Positions 10,391-21,034 of a stretch of 64,000 nt of DNA are shown piece by piece (positions within the stretch are counted from its first letter, which is position 1; the number at the start of each line of letters is the position of its first letter). Source of the DNA: Deltaproteobacteria bacterium (GTDB taxonomy: Bacteria; Myxococcota_A; UBA9160; UBA6930). A program made the translations under genes and the position numbers. The DNA lies in the NCBI GenBank assembly GCA_016875395.1, contig VGRF01000002.1, positions 124,001-188,000 on the forward strand. The letters run 5' to 3'. A model generated the notes under the pieces. The model was not told the origin of the DNA. It saw nothing but the letters and a program-made list of their open reading frames with translations, and made no database searches.

Positions 10391-11388
10391 GGCGCCTCCG
10401 GGCCACCGAGCTTCTTCCAGCTCCGCAGCCACGCCCACGCCGTCCTCACGATCGTGTCGAGGTCCGAGTGCCGCGGCTTCCAGCCGAAGTCGCGCATGAA
10501 GCGGGACGCATCCGCCACGAGGATCGGCGGATCGCCGGGCCGGCGCGGCGCGTTCTCGTACGGCACCGCTTTCCCGATCACGCGCCCGACGCCCTCGACC
10601 ACTTCGCGATTGCTGCGGCCCACGCCCGTCCCGAGGTTGTATCCGCCGCCCGGGCCGCCCGAGAGCAGCGCTTCGATCGCGCGCACGTGCGCGTCGGCGA
10701 GATCCGTGACGTGGATGTAGTCGCGCACGCAGGTGCCGTCGGGCGTCGGGTAGTCCGTTCCGAACAGCGAGAGCTTCGGACGTAGGCCCGCCGCGGCTTC
10801 GAGCGCCACGGGGATGAGATGAATCTCCGGCTCGTGGCACTCGCCGATACCGCCGTCGGGGTCCGCGCCGCACGCGTTGAAGTACCGCAGCGCCGTCCAG
10901 CGCAGGCCGTGCGCGCGCTCTACGTCCGCGAGCATGCGCTCGATCATGAGCTTGCTCGCGCCGTACGGGTTGATCGGCGCCTGTGGCGTCGCGTCGACGA
11001 TCGGCTGCCGCTCGGGGTGCCCGTAGGTCGCCGCGGTCGACGACAGCACGAACGCGCGCACGCCGTGCGCGAGGCACTCGGCGAGCAGGTTCGCCGTGCC
11101 GGCGACGTTGTTGCGGTAGTAGAGCAGCGGCTTCGCGACCGACTCGGCGACCGACAGCGAAGCCGCGAAGTGCAGCACGCCGTCGACCTTCCCGTGCGCC
11201 GCGAACAGCGCACTCATCGCCGCGCGGTCGCCGATGTCGGCGACGACGAGCTTCGCTCCCTGCGCGAAGTCCGCGCGGCCGGCGCGCAAGTCGTCCACGA
11301 CCACCGCCTCGTGTCCCGCGCGCAGAATCGCGCGCAGTGCGTGGCTCCCGATGTATCCCGCGCCGCCCGTAACGAGAAGTCGCGCCAA
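10387..11388 (-). CDS. galE: UDP-glucose 4-epimerase
   Basis: Extended short-chain dehydrogenase/epimerase of 333 residues that interconverts UDP-Glc and UDP-Gal for polysaccharide synthesis. The NAD-binding start LLVTGGAGYIGSH, the substrate-pocket SSTAATYG, the catalytic YGASK pair, RYFNACGADPDG and RDYIHVTDLADAH are all present. The start codon is TTG at 11388, firmly supported by GGAGG five bases upstream. The gene converges on the GT-C gene, their stops overlapping by four bases. It is divergent from ogt with only 35 bases between them. Confidence 0.95.
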   Translation of the reverse strand: MARLLVTGGAGYIGSHALRAILRAGHEAVVVDDLRAGRADFAQGAKLVVADIGDRAAMSALFAAHGKVDGVLHFAASLSVAESVAKPLLYYRNNVAGTANLLAECLAHGVRAFVLSSTAATYGHPERQPIVDATPQAPINPYGASKLMIERMLADVERAHGLRWTALRYFNACGADPDGGIGECHEPEIHLIPVALEAAAGLRPKLSLFGTDYPTPDGTCVRDYIHVTDLADAHVRAIEALLSGGPGGGYNLGTGVGRSNREVVEGVGRVIGKAVPYENAPRRPGDPPILVADASRFMRDFGWKPRHSDLDTIVRTAWAWLRSWKKLGGPEAP

Positions 11389-11423
11389 GAATCCTCCGTT
11401 GCGCGTGGTATTTTGCGCACGCG

Positions 11424-11951
11424 ATGGAAGTCATCCACACCGCCGAGTTCGAGTCGCCCTTCGGCGCGATGGGGTGTGCATCGACCGGCCGCGGTCTTTG
11501 CTTCATCGAGCTGCCGCGCGCCAGTGGCCGCGGCGTCGCGGGCTGGATGCGTCGCTTCGCGCCGGACGCGCGCTTGACGACCGGTTACGCGCCGAACCGA
11601 GCCGCGATCGCGCAGATCCAGGACTACCTCGCGGGCAAGCGCGAAGAGTTCCGCGTCGAGCTCGACCTGCGCGCGACCGGCTTCCAGATTCGCGTCTACG
11701 CCGCGCTGCTCGATGTCCCGTACGGCGAAGTGCGCAGCTACGGCGAGATCGCGCGCGCGATCGGCGAGCCGAGCGCCGCGCGCGCCGTCGGCGCCGCCGT
11801 CGGCGACAACCCGCTGCCGCTCGTCGTGCCGTGCCACCGCGTGATCGAGTCGAGCGGAAAGCTCGGAGGATTCGCGGGCGGCGCCCTGCTGAAGAAGCGC
11901 CTGCTCGCGCTCGAGCGCGGGAAGCATCCGGGGCAGGGCGAGCTGCTCTAG
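11424..11951 (+). CDS. ogt: Methylated-DNA--[protein]-cysteine S-methyltransferase
   Basis: Suicidal repair protein that takes O6-alkyl groups from guanine. It is 175 residues long with the C-terminal DNA-binding/active-site domain: FQIRVYAALLDVPYGEVRSYGEIA, then the acceptor cysteine in VPCHRVIESSGKLGGFAGG. The N-terminal half is the usual poorly conserved ribonuclease-like fold. There is no Ada-type regulatory domain, so it is the constitutive Ogt type. It is divergent from galE and convergent with the PLP enzyme. Confidence 0.95.
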   Translation: MEVIHTAEFESPFGAMGCASTGRGLCFIELPRASGRGVAGWMRRFAPDARLTTGYAPNRAAIAQIQDYLAGKREEFRVELDLRATGFQIRVYAALLDVPYGEVRSYGEIARAIGEPSAARAVGAAVGDNPLPLVVPCHRVIESSGKLGGFAGGALLKKRLLALERGKHPGQGELL

Positions 11952-11961
11952 CCGCCCGATC

Positions 11962-13149
11962 TCACACCCTCGCCAGCGCCTGCTCCAAGTCCGCGATCAG
12001 GTCCGCGCTGTCCTCGATTCCGCAGGCGAGGCGCACCAGCGTGTCGGTGATGCCCCAGCGCAGGCGCTCTTCGCGCGGCTGATCCCAGTACGACATCAGC
12101 ACCGGCATCTCCACGAGCGACTCGACGCCGCCCAGGCTCGGCGCGATGTACGGGAGCTTGCAGCCGTCGACGAAGCGGATCGCGGCGTCGAGATCGCCCT
12201 CGATCTCGAACGTGACGACGCCCGCGAAGCCCTTCATCAAACGCGTCGCCACCGCGTGATCCGGATGCGACGCGAGGCCCGGGTACCACACGCGCCGCAC
12301 CTTCGGATGCGTCTTGAGGAAGCGCGCAACCGCGAGGCCATTCTCGTTGTGGCGCTGAACGCGCAGCGCGAGGGTCTTCATCCCGCGCAGTAACAAGTGC
12401 GCCGCGCCCGGATCGAGGATGCCGCCGAGCACGCCCACGGCGTCGCGAATCGGCTTGATCTGCTCCGCGCTGCCCGCCGCGACGCCCGCGATCAGGTCGT
12501 TGTGGCCGCCGAGGTACTTCGTCGCGCTGTGGATCACGAGGTCCGCGCCGTCCGCGAGCGGCGCGTGATTCACCGGCGACGCGAACGTCGAGTCGACGAT
12601 CACTCTCACGCCCCGCTCGTGCGCGACGCGCGCCGCTTCCGGCAGGTCGATCACGCGCAGGTACGGATTCGTCGGCGACTCGGTGAAGAAGAACACGGTG
12701 TCGTCGCGCAGCGCGCTCTTCAGCGCATTCACGTTCGCCGGCTCGATGATCGTCGCCTCGACCTCGAGCTTCGACAGGTACTGCCGAATGAACTGCCGCG
12801 TGCGCCGATAACAATCGCTCGTGACCACGATGTGCCCGCGCTTCGGCAGCAGCGCGAGAAACGTCGTCGTCGCCGCGCACATCCCCGAAGCGAACAGCAC
12901 CGCCGACTCCGCGCCCTCGAGCTCGCAGATCTTCCGCTCCACCGCGCGCCAAGTCGGATTCGAGTACCGCCCATACTCGTCGCGCTCGAGCCGCCCCTCC
13001 GCGTACTCGCGAACCTCCGCCGAGTCGCGAAACCAGAACGTCGACGTCTGATGCAGCGGCGTCGTCAGCGCCGTGCTCTCTTTCCCCTGCCGCTCCCCGC
13101 CATGCACCGAGCGCGTCGACTCGCCAAGCCGCCTCTTCTCGTCGCTCAT
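11962..13149 (-). CDS. PLP-dependent Cys/Met metabolism enzyme (cystathionine gamma-synthase/lyase family)
   Basis: A 395-residue trans-sulfuration-type enzyme in the cytosol. Family signatures are the N-terminal TRSVHGG, TTPLHQTSTF, YGRYSNPTWRAVE, the FASGMCAATTTFLAL phosphate-loop region, TESPTNPYLRVID and the PLP lysine in HSATKYLGGHND. The C-terminal SLGGVESLVEMP is typical. Sequence alone does not separate cystathionine gamma-synthase, gamma-lyase and O-acylhomoserine sulfhydrylase. The neighbours do not help either: ogt converges from one side and a gene-poor stretch lies upstream. Confidence 0.88.
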   Translation of the reverse strand: MSDEKRRLGESTRSVHGGERQGKESTALTTPLHQTSTFWFRDSAEVREYAEGRLERDEYGRYSNPTWRAVERKICELEGAESAVLFASGMCAATTTFLALLPKRGHIVVTSDCYRRTRQFIRQYLSKLEVEATIIEPANVNALKSALRDDTVFFFTESPTNPYLRVIDLPEAARVAHERGVRVIVDSTFASPVNHAPLADGADLVIHSATKYLGGHNDLIAGVAAGSAEQIKPIRDAVGVLGGILDPGAAHLLLRGMKTLALRVQRHNENGLAVARFLKTHPKVRRVWYPGLASHPDHAVATRLMKGFAGVVTFEIEGDLDAAIRFVDGCKLPYIAPSLGGVESLVEMPVLMSYWDQPREERLRWGITDTLVRLACGIEDSADLIADLEQALARV

Positions 13150-13596
13150 CTCGCGCCCGCCTAATTCCCGAGGAAGTTCGGCAAGTTAGTCAGCCCCAAC
13201 AACCGCCGCCAACCACGCCCCGAGCGCGCGGGAGCGCAGCGATCCGCGCGCCGCACCCAGCCAGAAACCACCTCGAAACAAGAGTGCCGCTGCCGACGCC
13301 TCAACGGCGTCGGCAGCGGCACCCCTCCCAACAAGGATTGGGCAACGTCGAAGCATGCCCCGAGCTCCGAGCGAACCGAGGAGGGCACTGCGGGGAGGGC
13401 GGGTCGCGGAGCGAATGCCCGGGCGTGGTCGCGCGCGGGGCAACCGGGAGCGCGCCAGAACGCAACCCACAGCGCACAGCACCCGCCCGACGCGACCACG
13501 CGGCTGAGCGGAGGCGAGCCCGCCCGGACCGCAGCGCCCGGCGCCCCGAACGAGCGCACCACCGGAATCCCGCGAACGAGCGAGCGGGCGGAGTTG
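13150..13596. other. Gene-poor 447-base interval
   Basis: No convincing gene on either strand. Open frames here read as Ala/Arg/Pro-rich sequence without domain features. The only structured element is the perfect hairpin at 13284-13322. The left edge is the start of the PLP-enzyme gene, so its promoter should lie at about 13150-13280. The right edge is the 3' end of the flippase-phosphatase fusion. Confidence 0.6.
13284..13322. repeat. Perfect 17-bp inverted repeat with 5-base loop
   Basis: GTGCCGCTGCCGACGCC (13284-13300), loop TCAAC, then the exact complement (13306-13322). It is too G+C-rich and lacks a T tract, so it is not a typical terminator. It could be a REP-like element, a protein-binding site or an RNA hairpin in the leader of the minus-strand PLP gene. 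Confidence 0.75.
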
Positions 13597-16500
13597 TTAG
13601 TGCGGCTCCCCAGCTCCGGCGCAGTCCTGCACGTACCCGAGCTGCTTCAGCTGCTCGCACTCCTCCGCCGAAATCGTCGCCGCCTTCGCCTCGCCGATCT
13701 TGCCTGCCTTCGCGGCCTCCTCGAACGCCACCGCCTGCCGCGACATCTCCGCCGCCAGCCCCGGCTCCTGCGCCGCGATGTTCGACGTCTCACCCGGGTC
13801 CGTCTCGACGCGAAACAGCTCGCGCTCCGCGAGCCCGCGCGGGTTATCAGGGTTCGCCTCGATCCACTTCCACGTCTTCGTGCGCACCGCGCGCAGCACG
13901 TTGCCCTCGTGGTCCTCTTCCGCGAAGACCATCTGCTCCCCCGGCAGGCGCGTCGCCGGCAGCACCGCGAGATCGATGCCCTGCATCGCCGAGGGAACCT
14001 TCGCGCCTGCCTGCGCGAGCAGCGTGGGCGCCACGTCGATGATGCGCGCCGGCTCGCTGCGCGCATCCGGCGTCGCCGCGAGCGGCGAGCCCTTCGGCCA
14101 CTTCACGAGCAGCGGCACGTGAATCTGCTCGTCGTAAAGCGTGAGCCCGTGCCAGAAGCCGCCGTGCTCGTGGAACTCCTCGCCGTGATCGGCGACGAGC
14201 GCGATTACGGTGTTCTCGTAGATCCCCAATGACTCGAGCTTCTCGATGAACTTCCCGAAGTTGCCGTCGAGATACGCGATCTCGCCCACGTAGAGCTCCT
14301 GCATGCGCTTCGCTTCGCTCGCCGCGGGATGCTGGTTCGTCGCGCGATCGATGCCGACGCCGTTGTACGGGTGCTCGAAGTACGGGTCGTGCGGGTCCAT
14401 GTAGTGCATGAACAAGAAGAAGCGCGACTGCGCGTGGCGATCCAGCCACTCGAACGCCGCGCCGTTCATCACCTCGGAGTCCTGATAGAAATCTCCGAAG
14501 CGCAGGCCCGGCACGAACATGAAGTAGACGCGCCGGAAGATCTGATAGAGCACGAGCTTCGACGACGACTCCACCGCGCCGAACAAGTAGTCGGGTCCCA
14601 TGTAGTGGTACTCGTCGAAGCCCTGCGCGAAGCCGAAGGCTTCCGTGAGGTTCGTGTTCGAGACGAACGCGCCGGTCGCGTAGCCCGCGCTCTTCATCAC
14701 CTCGGCGACGGTGTCGATGTCCTCGGGAAGCGCGGACGGCTTCGACATCGTTTGGTGGCTGCTCGGCACGAGCGACGCGAGCAGCGATGCGGTCGCTGGC
14801 TTGGTCCACGACGCGTGCGAGAAGCCGCTGAAGATCGTGCCGCCGTCGGTCGCGACGCGGCACAGGTTCGGCGTCTGCACGAAGTCCGCCCCGTAACAAC
14901 TCAGGTGATCTGCGCGCAGCGTGTCGACCATCACGAGGATCACGTTCGGCCGGCTCGCGAGCGCGCCCGCAGCCGCGGGCGGCGTCGACTTCTGCATCGG
15001 CTGCGCGATCTGCCCCGCCGCGATCCAGCCGCCGCCCGCCACGAGAATCAGCAGCGCGAGCGCGATCGGCGGCGAGAACAGCTTGCCCGCGGCGCTGCGG
15101 AACACGCGCGGGCCGACGAAGAAGAGCAGCAGCGCGAGCGCGCCGAACGCGGCGAGCACCGCAGCGAGCACGGGCAGCGGCGGCATCTGCTCGAGGAACA
15201 CGTCGCGGCGCAGGCGGAACACACTGATCGCGAGGCCGACCGGCACGACCGTGAAGAGCAGCGCGAGTGACGGCGTCCAGCCGCGCGTCTCGGCCTCGTC
15301 CATCGGGAACGCCGCGAGCACGAGGCCGCCGAGCGCGCACAGCACGCCGAACAGCGCGGCGTAGGCGAGCGGTCCATACCAGAGCACCTGCGCTTCGGTG
15401 CCGAAGCCCTGCTGTGCGATCGCGATGGCTTCGCCGAGCGCGAGCACGATGCCGGCCACGATGCCGGCGCCGAGGCCGTACGCGGCTGTGCTCGTCGCCC
15501 GCGTGGCATATGGCGATTCACCGAGTGGGGCGCCGCCGAACCCTGGGGCGCCCAAGTCGATCAGGACGCCGTTCACGCGGCACCACGCCGGCTTGTAGTC
15601 CGCGCTGCGAATCCACCAGAACACGCCGCCGAGCAGCGTGAGCGCTTCCGCCGCCCAGAAGCCGAGCGCGGCAGACGTGACCGCCGCCGCGGGCCCGATC
15701 ATGTGCTGCAGCACGAGCAGCTGGGCGAGCTCGCGGATGCCTTCGCCGGCGATCGTGAACGGCGAGAGCACGGTCGCGAGGATCTGCACCGTGGAGCCGA
15801 GCACGACCGGCCAGAACTCGGCGCCCGCCGCGCCGATCGCGAGCGCGGTGAAGTAGTACATCGCTGCGGTCGTGAAGTGGACGACGAACGACAGCGCGAG
15901 CGCTTGCAGCAATAACAACTTTTGGTTGCGATAGGCGCCAGCCGCGTTCGCGACGCGCTCGACGATGCTCGTGAGCCGCGCCTTGCCCGGCAGCGGCAGC
16001 GCCACGATCACCGCCTGCACGATGCCGGGGAACCACAGCACCGCGAGCAGCGCGCCGACGACCGCGATGCACACCGCGGCGCCCGCGAGCGCAGCCGTGT
16101 TCGCGGCGTCGCGAGTCGGGAAGATCTCCGGGTGCGCGTAGAGCAGGTTCATGCCGAACGGCAGCGCGAACAGGAACGAGAGGAAGATGCCGATCGGCCC
16201 GATGATCTTCTCGAGGAACTTGGCGGCCGTCGTTTCGACGTTCCGGCCGCTGAAGCGAGCGGCGTCATAGAGCGTGTAGCCGTCGAGGCCGAGCGTGCTC
16301 GGCAGGAACGTGCCGATGAAGCGGCCGATCAGGAACGAGCCGAACACGTGTCGGAACGGCAGCTCGATGCCCTGGCCGCGCAGCATCAGGATCCAGCGCT
16401 GCATCGAGGCGAGGATTCCGACGAACTTGATGCCCGCCGCGGCGAAGCAGAACAGCGCGAACGTGCCGGCGTCGATGTTCTTCAGCGCGCGCAGGATCAG

Positions 16501-16695
16501 CGCGCCGGTGGTGACGAGCGTGCCGTCGGTGTCCTTCACCTCGTGCGCGAACAGCAGGCAGAAGATGCGCACGGTGAGCCACGCCTTGAGCACGTTCTGC
16601 ACGCGCCCGCGCCACGGGTCGCTGAGCAGGCGGCCCGCGAGCAGGGCCGCGACGACGATCGCGAGGAGCTCACCGAGCAGCAGAACGAGGCGCAT
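13597..16695 (-). CDS. Fusion: flippase-like membrane domain (LPG-synthase TM/UPF0104 type) plus alkaline-phosphatase-superfamily domain
   Basis: A 1032-residue membrane enzyme. Residues 1 to about 375 form a multi-helix domain like the transmembrane half of lysylphosphatidylglycerol synthase (LASMQRWILMLRGQGIELPF, FLPSTLGLDGYTLYDAARFSG, EGIRELAQLL). About 395-575 adds further helices. From about 585 a sulfatase/phosphodiesterase-fold domain follows: NVILVMVDTLRADHLSCYG, HYMDPHDPYFEHPY and LVADHGEEFHEHGGFWHG metal sites. The sulfatase CxPSR signature is absent. The equivalent site reads FSHASWTKPATASLL, so Thr is the likely nucleophile, as in phosphoethanolamine/phosphoglycerol-transferase relatives. 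Transfer or removal of a lipid head group at the outer face of the membrane is inferred. The TAA stop lies inside a TAACAA motif. Confidence 0.85.
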   Translation of the reverse strand: MRLVLLLGELLAIVVAALLAGRLLSDPWRGRVQNVLKAWLTVRIFCLLFAHEVKDTDGTLVTTGALILRALKNIDAGTFALFCFAAAGIKFVGILASMQRWILMLRGQGIELPFRHVFGSFLIGRFIGTFLPSTLGLDGYTLYDAARFSGRNVETTAAKFLEKIIGPIGIFLSFLFALPFGMNLLYAHPEIFPTRDAANTAALAGAAVCIAVVGALLAVLWFPGIVQAVIVALPLPGKARLTSIVERVANAAGAYRNQKLLLLQALALSFVVHFTTAAMYYFTALAIGAAGAEFWPVVLGSTVQILATVLSPFTIAGEGIRELAQLLVLQHMIGPAAAVTSAALGFWAAEALTLLGGVFWWIRSADYKPAWCRVNGVLIDLGAPGFGGAPLGESPYATRATSTAAYGLGAGIVAGIVLALGEAIAIAQQGFGTEAQVLWYGPLAYAALFGVLCALGGLVLAAFPMDEAETRGWTPSLALLFTVVPVGLAISVFRLRRDVFLEQMPPLPVLAAVLAAFGALALLLFFVGPRVFRSAAGKLFSPPIALALLILVAGGGWIAAGQIAQPMQKSTPPAAAGALASRPNVILVMVDTLRADHLSCYGADFVQTPNLCRVATDGGTIFSGFSHASWTKPATASLLASLVPSSHQTMSKPSALPEDIDTVAEVMKSAGYATGAFVSNTNLTEAFGFAQGFDEYHYMGPDYLFGAVESSSKLVLYQIFRRVYFMFVPGLRFGDFYQDSEVMNGAAFEWLDRHAQSRFFLFMHYMDPHDPYFEHPYNGVGIDRATNQHPAASEAKRMQELYVGEIAYLDGNFGKFIEKLESLGIYENTVIALVADHGEEFHEHGGFWHGLTLYDEQIHVPLLVKWPKGSPLAATPDARSEPARIIDVAPTLLAQAGAKVPSAMQGIDLAVLPATRLPGEQMVFAEEDHEGNVLRAVRTKTWKWIEANPDNPRGLAERELFRVETDPGETSNIAAQEPGLAAEMSRQAVAFEEAAKAGKIGEAKAATISAEECEQLKQLGYVQDCAGAGEPH

Positions 16696-16832
16696 GAAGT
16701 CTCCCGAGTGCGCGCGCGGCCGTGGCGCGAATCAAGCGTGTGTGTCGGCCGTGCGGCGCGGGAAGTAACGAGCAAATCCGAGCGTGTCGGCCGACGAGGC
16801 GCGCGCGCGTGCGGATGGTGCGGCGGGCCGCG

Positions 16833-17628
16833 CTAGCTGCCTTCGGCCTGCGCCAGTTCTGCGCGCCGGCGTTGGTATTCCGCCTCGGAGATCGTGCCCG
16901 CGCGCCGCGCCTCTTCGAGCTCCGCGAGCGCGCGCAGCCGGGCCGGATCGGAGGGCAGCTCGCTCGGCACCCGTTTCACGGGCGCGAGGGATCCCGGCGC
17001 ATCCATGAGAATCGTGGTGCGGCCGCGGCCCGCCTCGCGCTCGGACGGCGCGCGCGCGAAGTCCGCCGCGCGAAAGTCCACGGCCACCGCCCGCTGACCT
17101 AACACCTGTGCGTGCGCGCTCGGAACGGTGCGAATCGCGTGCGTGCTCTGGGTCGCGACGGGATCGGCGAGCTGCGTGTCCTCGCCGGCGGCGAGCTCGC
17201 GGTCGGCGTCGACGAGATGGATCTGGAGGCGCTGCTCGGAATCGACGAAGGCGATGAAGCGCGTCGCGAAGTTGCGCGAGAACACGCCGAGCTTGCGCTC
17301 GCGGCGCAGCGCGCGGAGCGAGACTTCCTGCGTCGCGTCCGCCCGCGCGAGCGCGTCGGCGAGCACGGGCCCGAGCTTGCGCGCGAGCGCTGGCGCCAGC
17401 GCGGGCCGCCGCGTGTTCTCGTCGCCCGCGCTCTCGCGCACGTCGAGGCTCGCGAGCACCGCGACGGCGCGCTCGGGCTCGATCTGTGCCGGGTGCGCGA
17501 AGCGCGCGGCGCCGCCCTTCTCGCTGCGCAGCATCACGACGAGGTCGGGCGTATCGACGAGCGAGACGCGCGAGTAGCTCGCGCCGCACGCGAGCGTCGC
17601 CACGAGAACGAAAGCGATCGCGCAGGCT

Positions 17629-17636
<8 letters not shown>
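16833..17636 (-). CDS. SHOCT-domain lipoprotein, coupled to feoB
   Basis: A 267-residue protein. The N-terminus MRRACAIAFVLVATLACGAS is a lipoprotein signal with a lipobox-like LATLAC. The middle part is not recognised. The last about 30 residues (LRALAELEEARRAGTISEAEYQRRR...) match the SHOCT (short C-terminal) motif, which is usually linked to oligomerisation. The start codon overlaps the end of feoB by eight bases, so it is probably translated from the feoAB message. A role in ferrous-iron uptake or envelope assembly is inferred from that coupling alone. Confidence 0.75.
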
Positions 17637-19507
<1,871 letters not shown>

Positions 19508-19515
<8 letters not shown>

Positions 19516-19759
19516 GCGTCACCCGAACCGCACGCGCCTCGTTCGCGCGCAGGCAGAGCTGGCTCCCGCGCAGCTCGTACACGCGCGGGTCCCCCAGCGG
19601 CGCGCGGCGCCGCACGACGACGACGGTGCCGGGCACGAAGCCGAGGTCTTCGAGGCGTTCAGCGAGCGCGGCGTCGCTGTCGACGGACGCGACGGTCGCC
19701 GACTCACCCAAGGGGAGCAGGTCGAGGGTCAGCGGCTGTCCATCCTTAAGACCGGGCAT
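19508..19759 (-). CDS. feoA: FeoA family protein
   Basis: Small cytosolic SH3-like partner of FeoB, 83 residues. It has the standard FeoA pattern: a hydrophilic N-terminus, LTLDLLPLGESATVASVD, LAERLEDLGFVPGTVVVVRRRAPLGDP and a closing ELRGSQLCLRANEARAVRV. The ribosome site GAGGAAG precedes ATG 19759. It is the first gene of feoA-feoB-lipoprotein, each joined by an eight-base overlap. A Fur-like operator begins ten bases upstream of the ATG. Confidence 0.93.
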
Positions 19760-19768
19760 CGCTTCCTC

Positions 19769-19783
19769 TGAAAACGATTTTCA
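19769..19783 (-). promoter_or_regulatory. Fur-like operator ahead of feoA
   Basis: TGAAAACGATTTTCA is a perfect 6-3-6 inverted repeat, followed on the + strand by AATTTC. It is strikingly A+T-rich against the surroundings and sits just upstream of the feoA ribosome site. Its position and iron-transport target point to Fur; the match to the consensus is partial. Confidence 0.65.
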
Positions 19784-19797
19784 ATTTCGCTCAGCCG

Positions 19798-19824
19798 GCC
19801 ATTCCGTGCCAGGCACGGATTGGC
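19798..19824. repeat. REP-like palindrome, TGCCAGGCA type
   Basis: Arms of 13 bases with one mismatch flank a central A (core TCCGTGCCAGGCACGGA at 19803-19819). A half-copy GGGCACCGATGGC follows at about 19835-19847. The same family recurs at 43456-43521. It sits between the convergent-side end of gpsA and the feo promoter. Confidence 0.7.
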
Positions 19825-19849
19825 GCTTCCCGCGGGCACCGATGGCTAC

Positions 19850-20866
19850 TCAGCCCTCGAGCCCCTCGCTCTCGGCTTTGAGGCGGCGCGACATCAGGCG
19901 CAGGCCGGCCTGGGCGGGCGTGATCTGGCCGTCGAGCACGGCGCGCAGGCCCGTCGCGATGGGCATCTCCATCCCGAGCTTGGCGGCGAGGCGGCAGGCG
20001 GCGTAGGTGGTGCGCACGCCCTCGGCCACTTCGTTCATGCTCTGCGTGATCTCGGCGAGGCTGCGGCCGCGCGCGAGCTCGAGGCCGACGGTGCGGTTGC
20101 GCGAGAGGTCGCCCGTGCAGGTGAGGATCAGGTCGCCCATCCCCGAGAGTCCGAGGAAGGTGAGCGAGTCGGCGCCGAGGGCGATGCCGAGCCGCGCGAT
20201 CTCGTGGAGGCCGCGCGTCATCAGCGCCGAGCGCGCGGAGAGACCGGTGCCGAGGCCATCGCTCATGCCGACCGCGATCGCGACGACGTTCTTCAGCGCG
20301 CCGCCCACCTCCACGCCCACGATGTCCTTGTGCGTGTAGCAGCGGAACGTGGGCGACGAGAGCGCGCGCTGCACCGCGATCGCGTGGGCTTCCTCGGCGC
20401 ACGCGAGCGTTACCGCGGTGGGCTTGCCCGCGGCGACTTCGCGCGCGAACGACGGTCCCGAGAGCGCGACGACGCGGGTTCGCAGCGGCTCGGGCAGCAC
20501 TTCCGCGAGCACGTCGTGCATCAGCAGCGAGGTCTCGACCTCGATGCCCTTCACGGTGGAGACCACGTACGCGTCGTGCGCCATGTGCGCGCCGGCTCCG
20601 CGCATCACCTCGCGCACGCCGTGGCTCGGAATCGCGCACACCACGAGCTGCGCGCCGGCGACGGCGTCCGCGAGGTCCGTCGTCACGCGCACGCGCTCGG
20701 GCAGCGCGAAGTCGCTCAGGTAGCGCGGGTTGCGGCGCTCGCGCTGCATCACGCGCGCAGCCTCCGCATCGCGCGTCCACAGCGTCACGTCGTGCGCTCG
20801 CGCCGCCAGCAGCGCGAGGCACGTGCCGAAGCTTCCGCCTCCGAGAACCGCGACGCGCTGCGACAT
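19850..20866 (-). CDS. gpsA: NAD(P)-dependent glycerol-3-phosphate dehydrogenase
   Basis: Makes sn-glycerol-3-phosphate from dihydroxyacetone phosphate for phospholipids. The 338-residue cytosolic protein has Rossmann start VAVLGGGSFGTCLA, LWTRDAE, AIPSHGVREVM, the catalytic-lysine region VSTVKGIE, LSGPSFAREVA, VGGALKNVVAIAVG (second catalytic lysine), and LSGMGDLILTCTGDLSRNR. The start is ATG 20866; upstream in-frame codons have no family similarity. It is divergent from the nuo operon. Confidence 0.96.
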   Translation of the reverse strand: MSQRVAVLGGGSFGTCLALLAARAHDVTLWTRDAEAARVMQRERRNPRYLSDFALPERVRVTTDLADAVAGAQLVVCAIPSHGVREVMRGAGAHMAHDAYVVSTVKGIEVETSLLMHDVLAEVLPEPLRTRVVALSGPSFAREVAAGKPTAVTLACAEEAHAIAVQRALSSPTFRCYTHKDIVGVEVGGALKNVVAIAVGMSDGLGTGLSARSALMTRGLHEIARLGIALGADSLTFLGLSGMGDLILTCTGDLSRNRTVGLELARGRSLAEITQSMNEVAEGVRTTYAACRLAAKLGMEMPIATGLRAVLDGQITPAQAGLRLMSRRLKAESEGLEG

Positions 20867-20925
20867 GACGCGCACTCTATCGACCCGCTGTTGCGAAGGA
20901 CGCGCGAGAAGCCGCGCAAAAATCG

Positions 20926-20953
20926 TTGAACGAGAAGTCCATCGCGCTAGCAT
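20926..20953 (+). promoter_or_regulatory. Candidate promoter of the nuo operon
   Basis: TTGAAC (20926-20931), a 16-base spacer, then TAGCAT (20948-20953), each four of six to the sigma-70 consensus. It leaves a leader of about 75 bases before nuoA at 21035. It is placed in the only sizeable gap ahead of the operon. Confidence 0.4.
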
Positions 20954-21034
20954 GCCCGCGCTTTTTTCAGCCGCGACGCGCAGTTAACTCCAGTTTTCAC
21001 GCGTGCCGGGCAATGCGGAAACGGAGGTCGCGGC

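Noticed and set aside
13161-13562. A 133-codon minus-strand frame in the gene-poor interval
   Set aside because: No ribosome site, no domain, Arg/Ala/Pro composition typical of shadow frames, and the strong hairpin lies within it.
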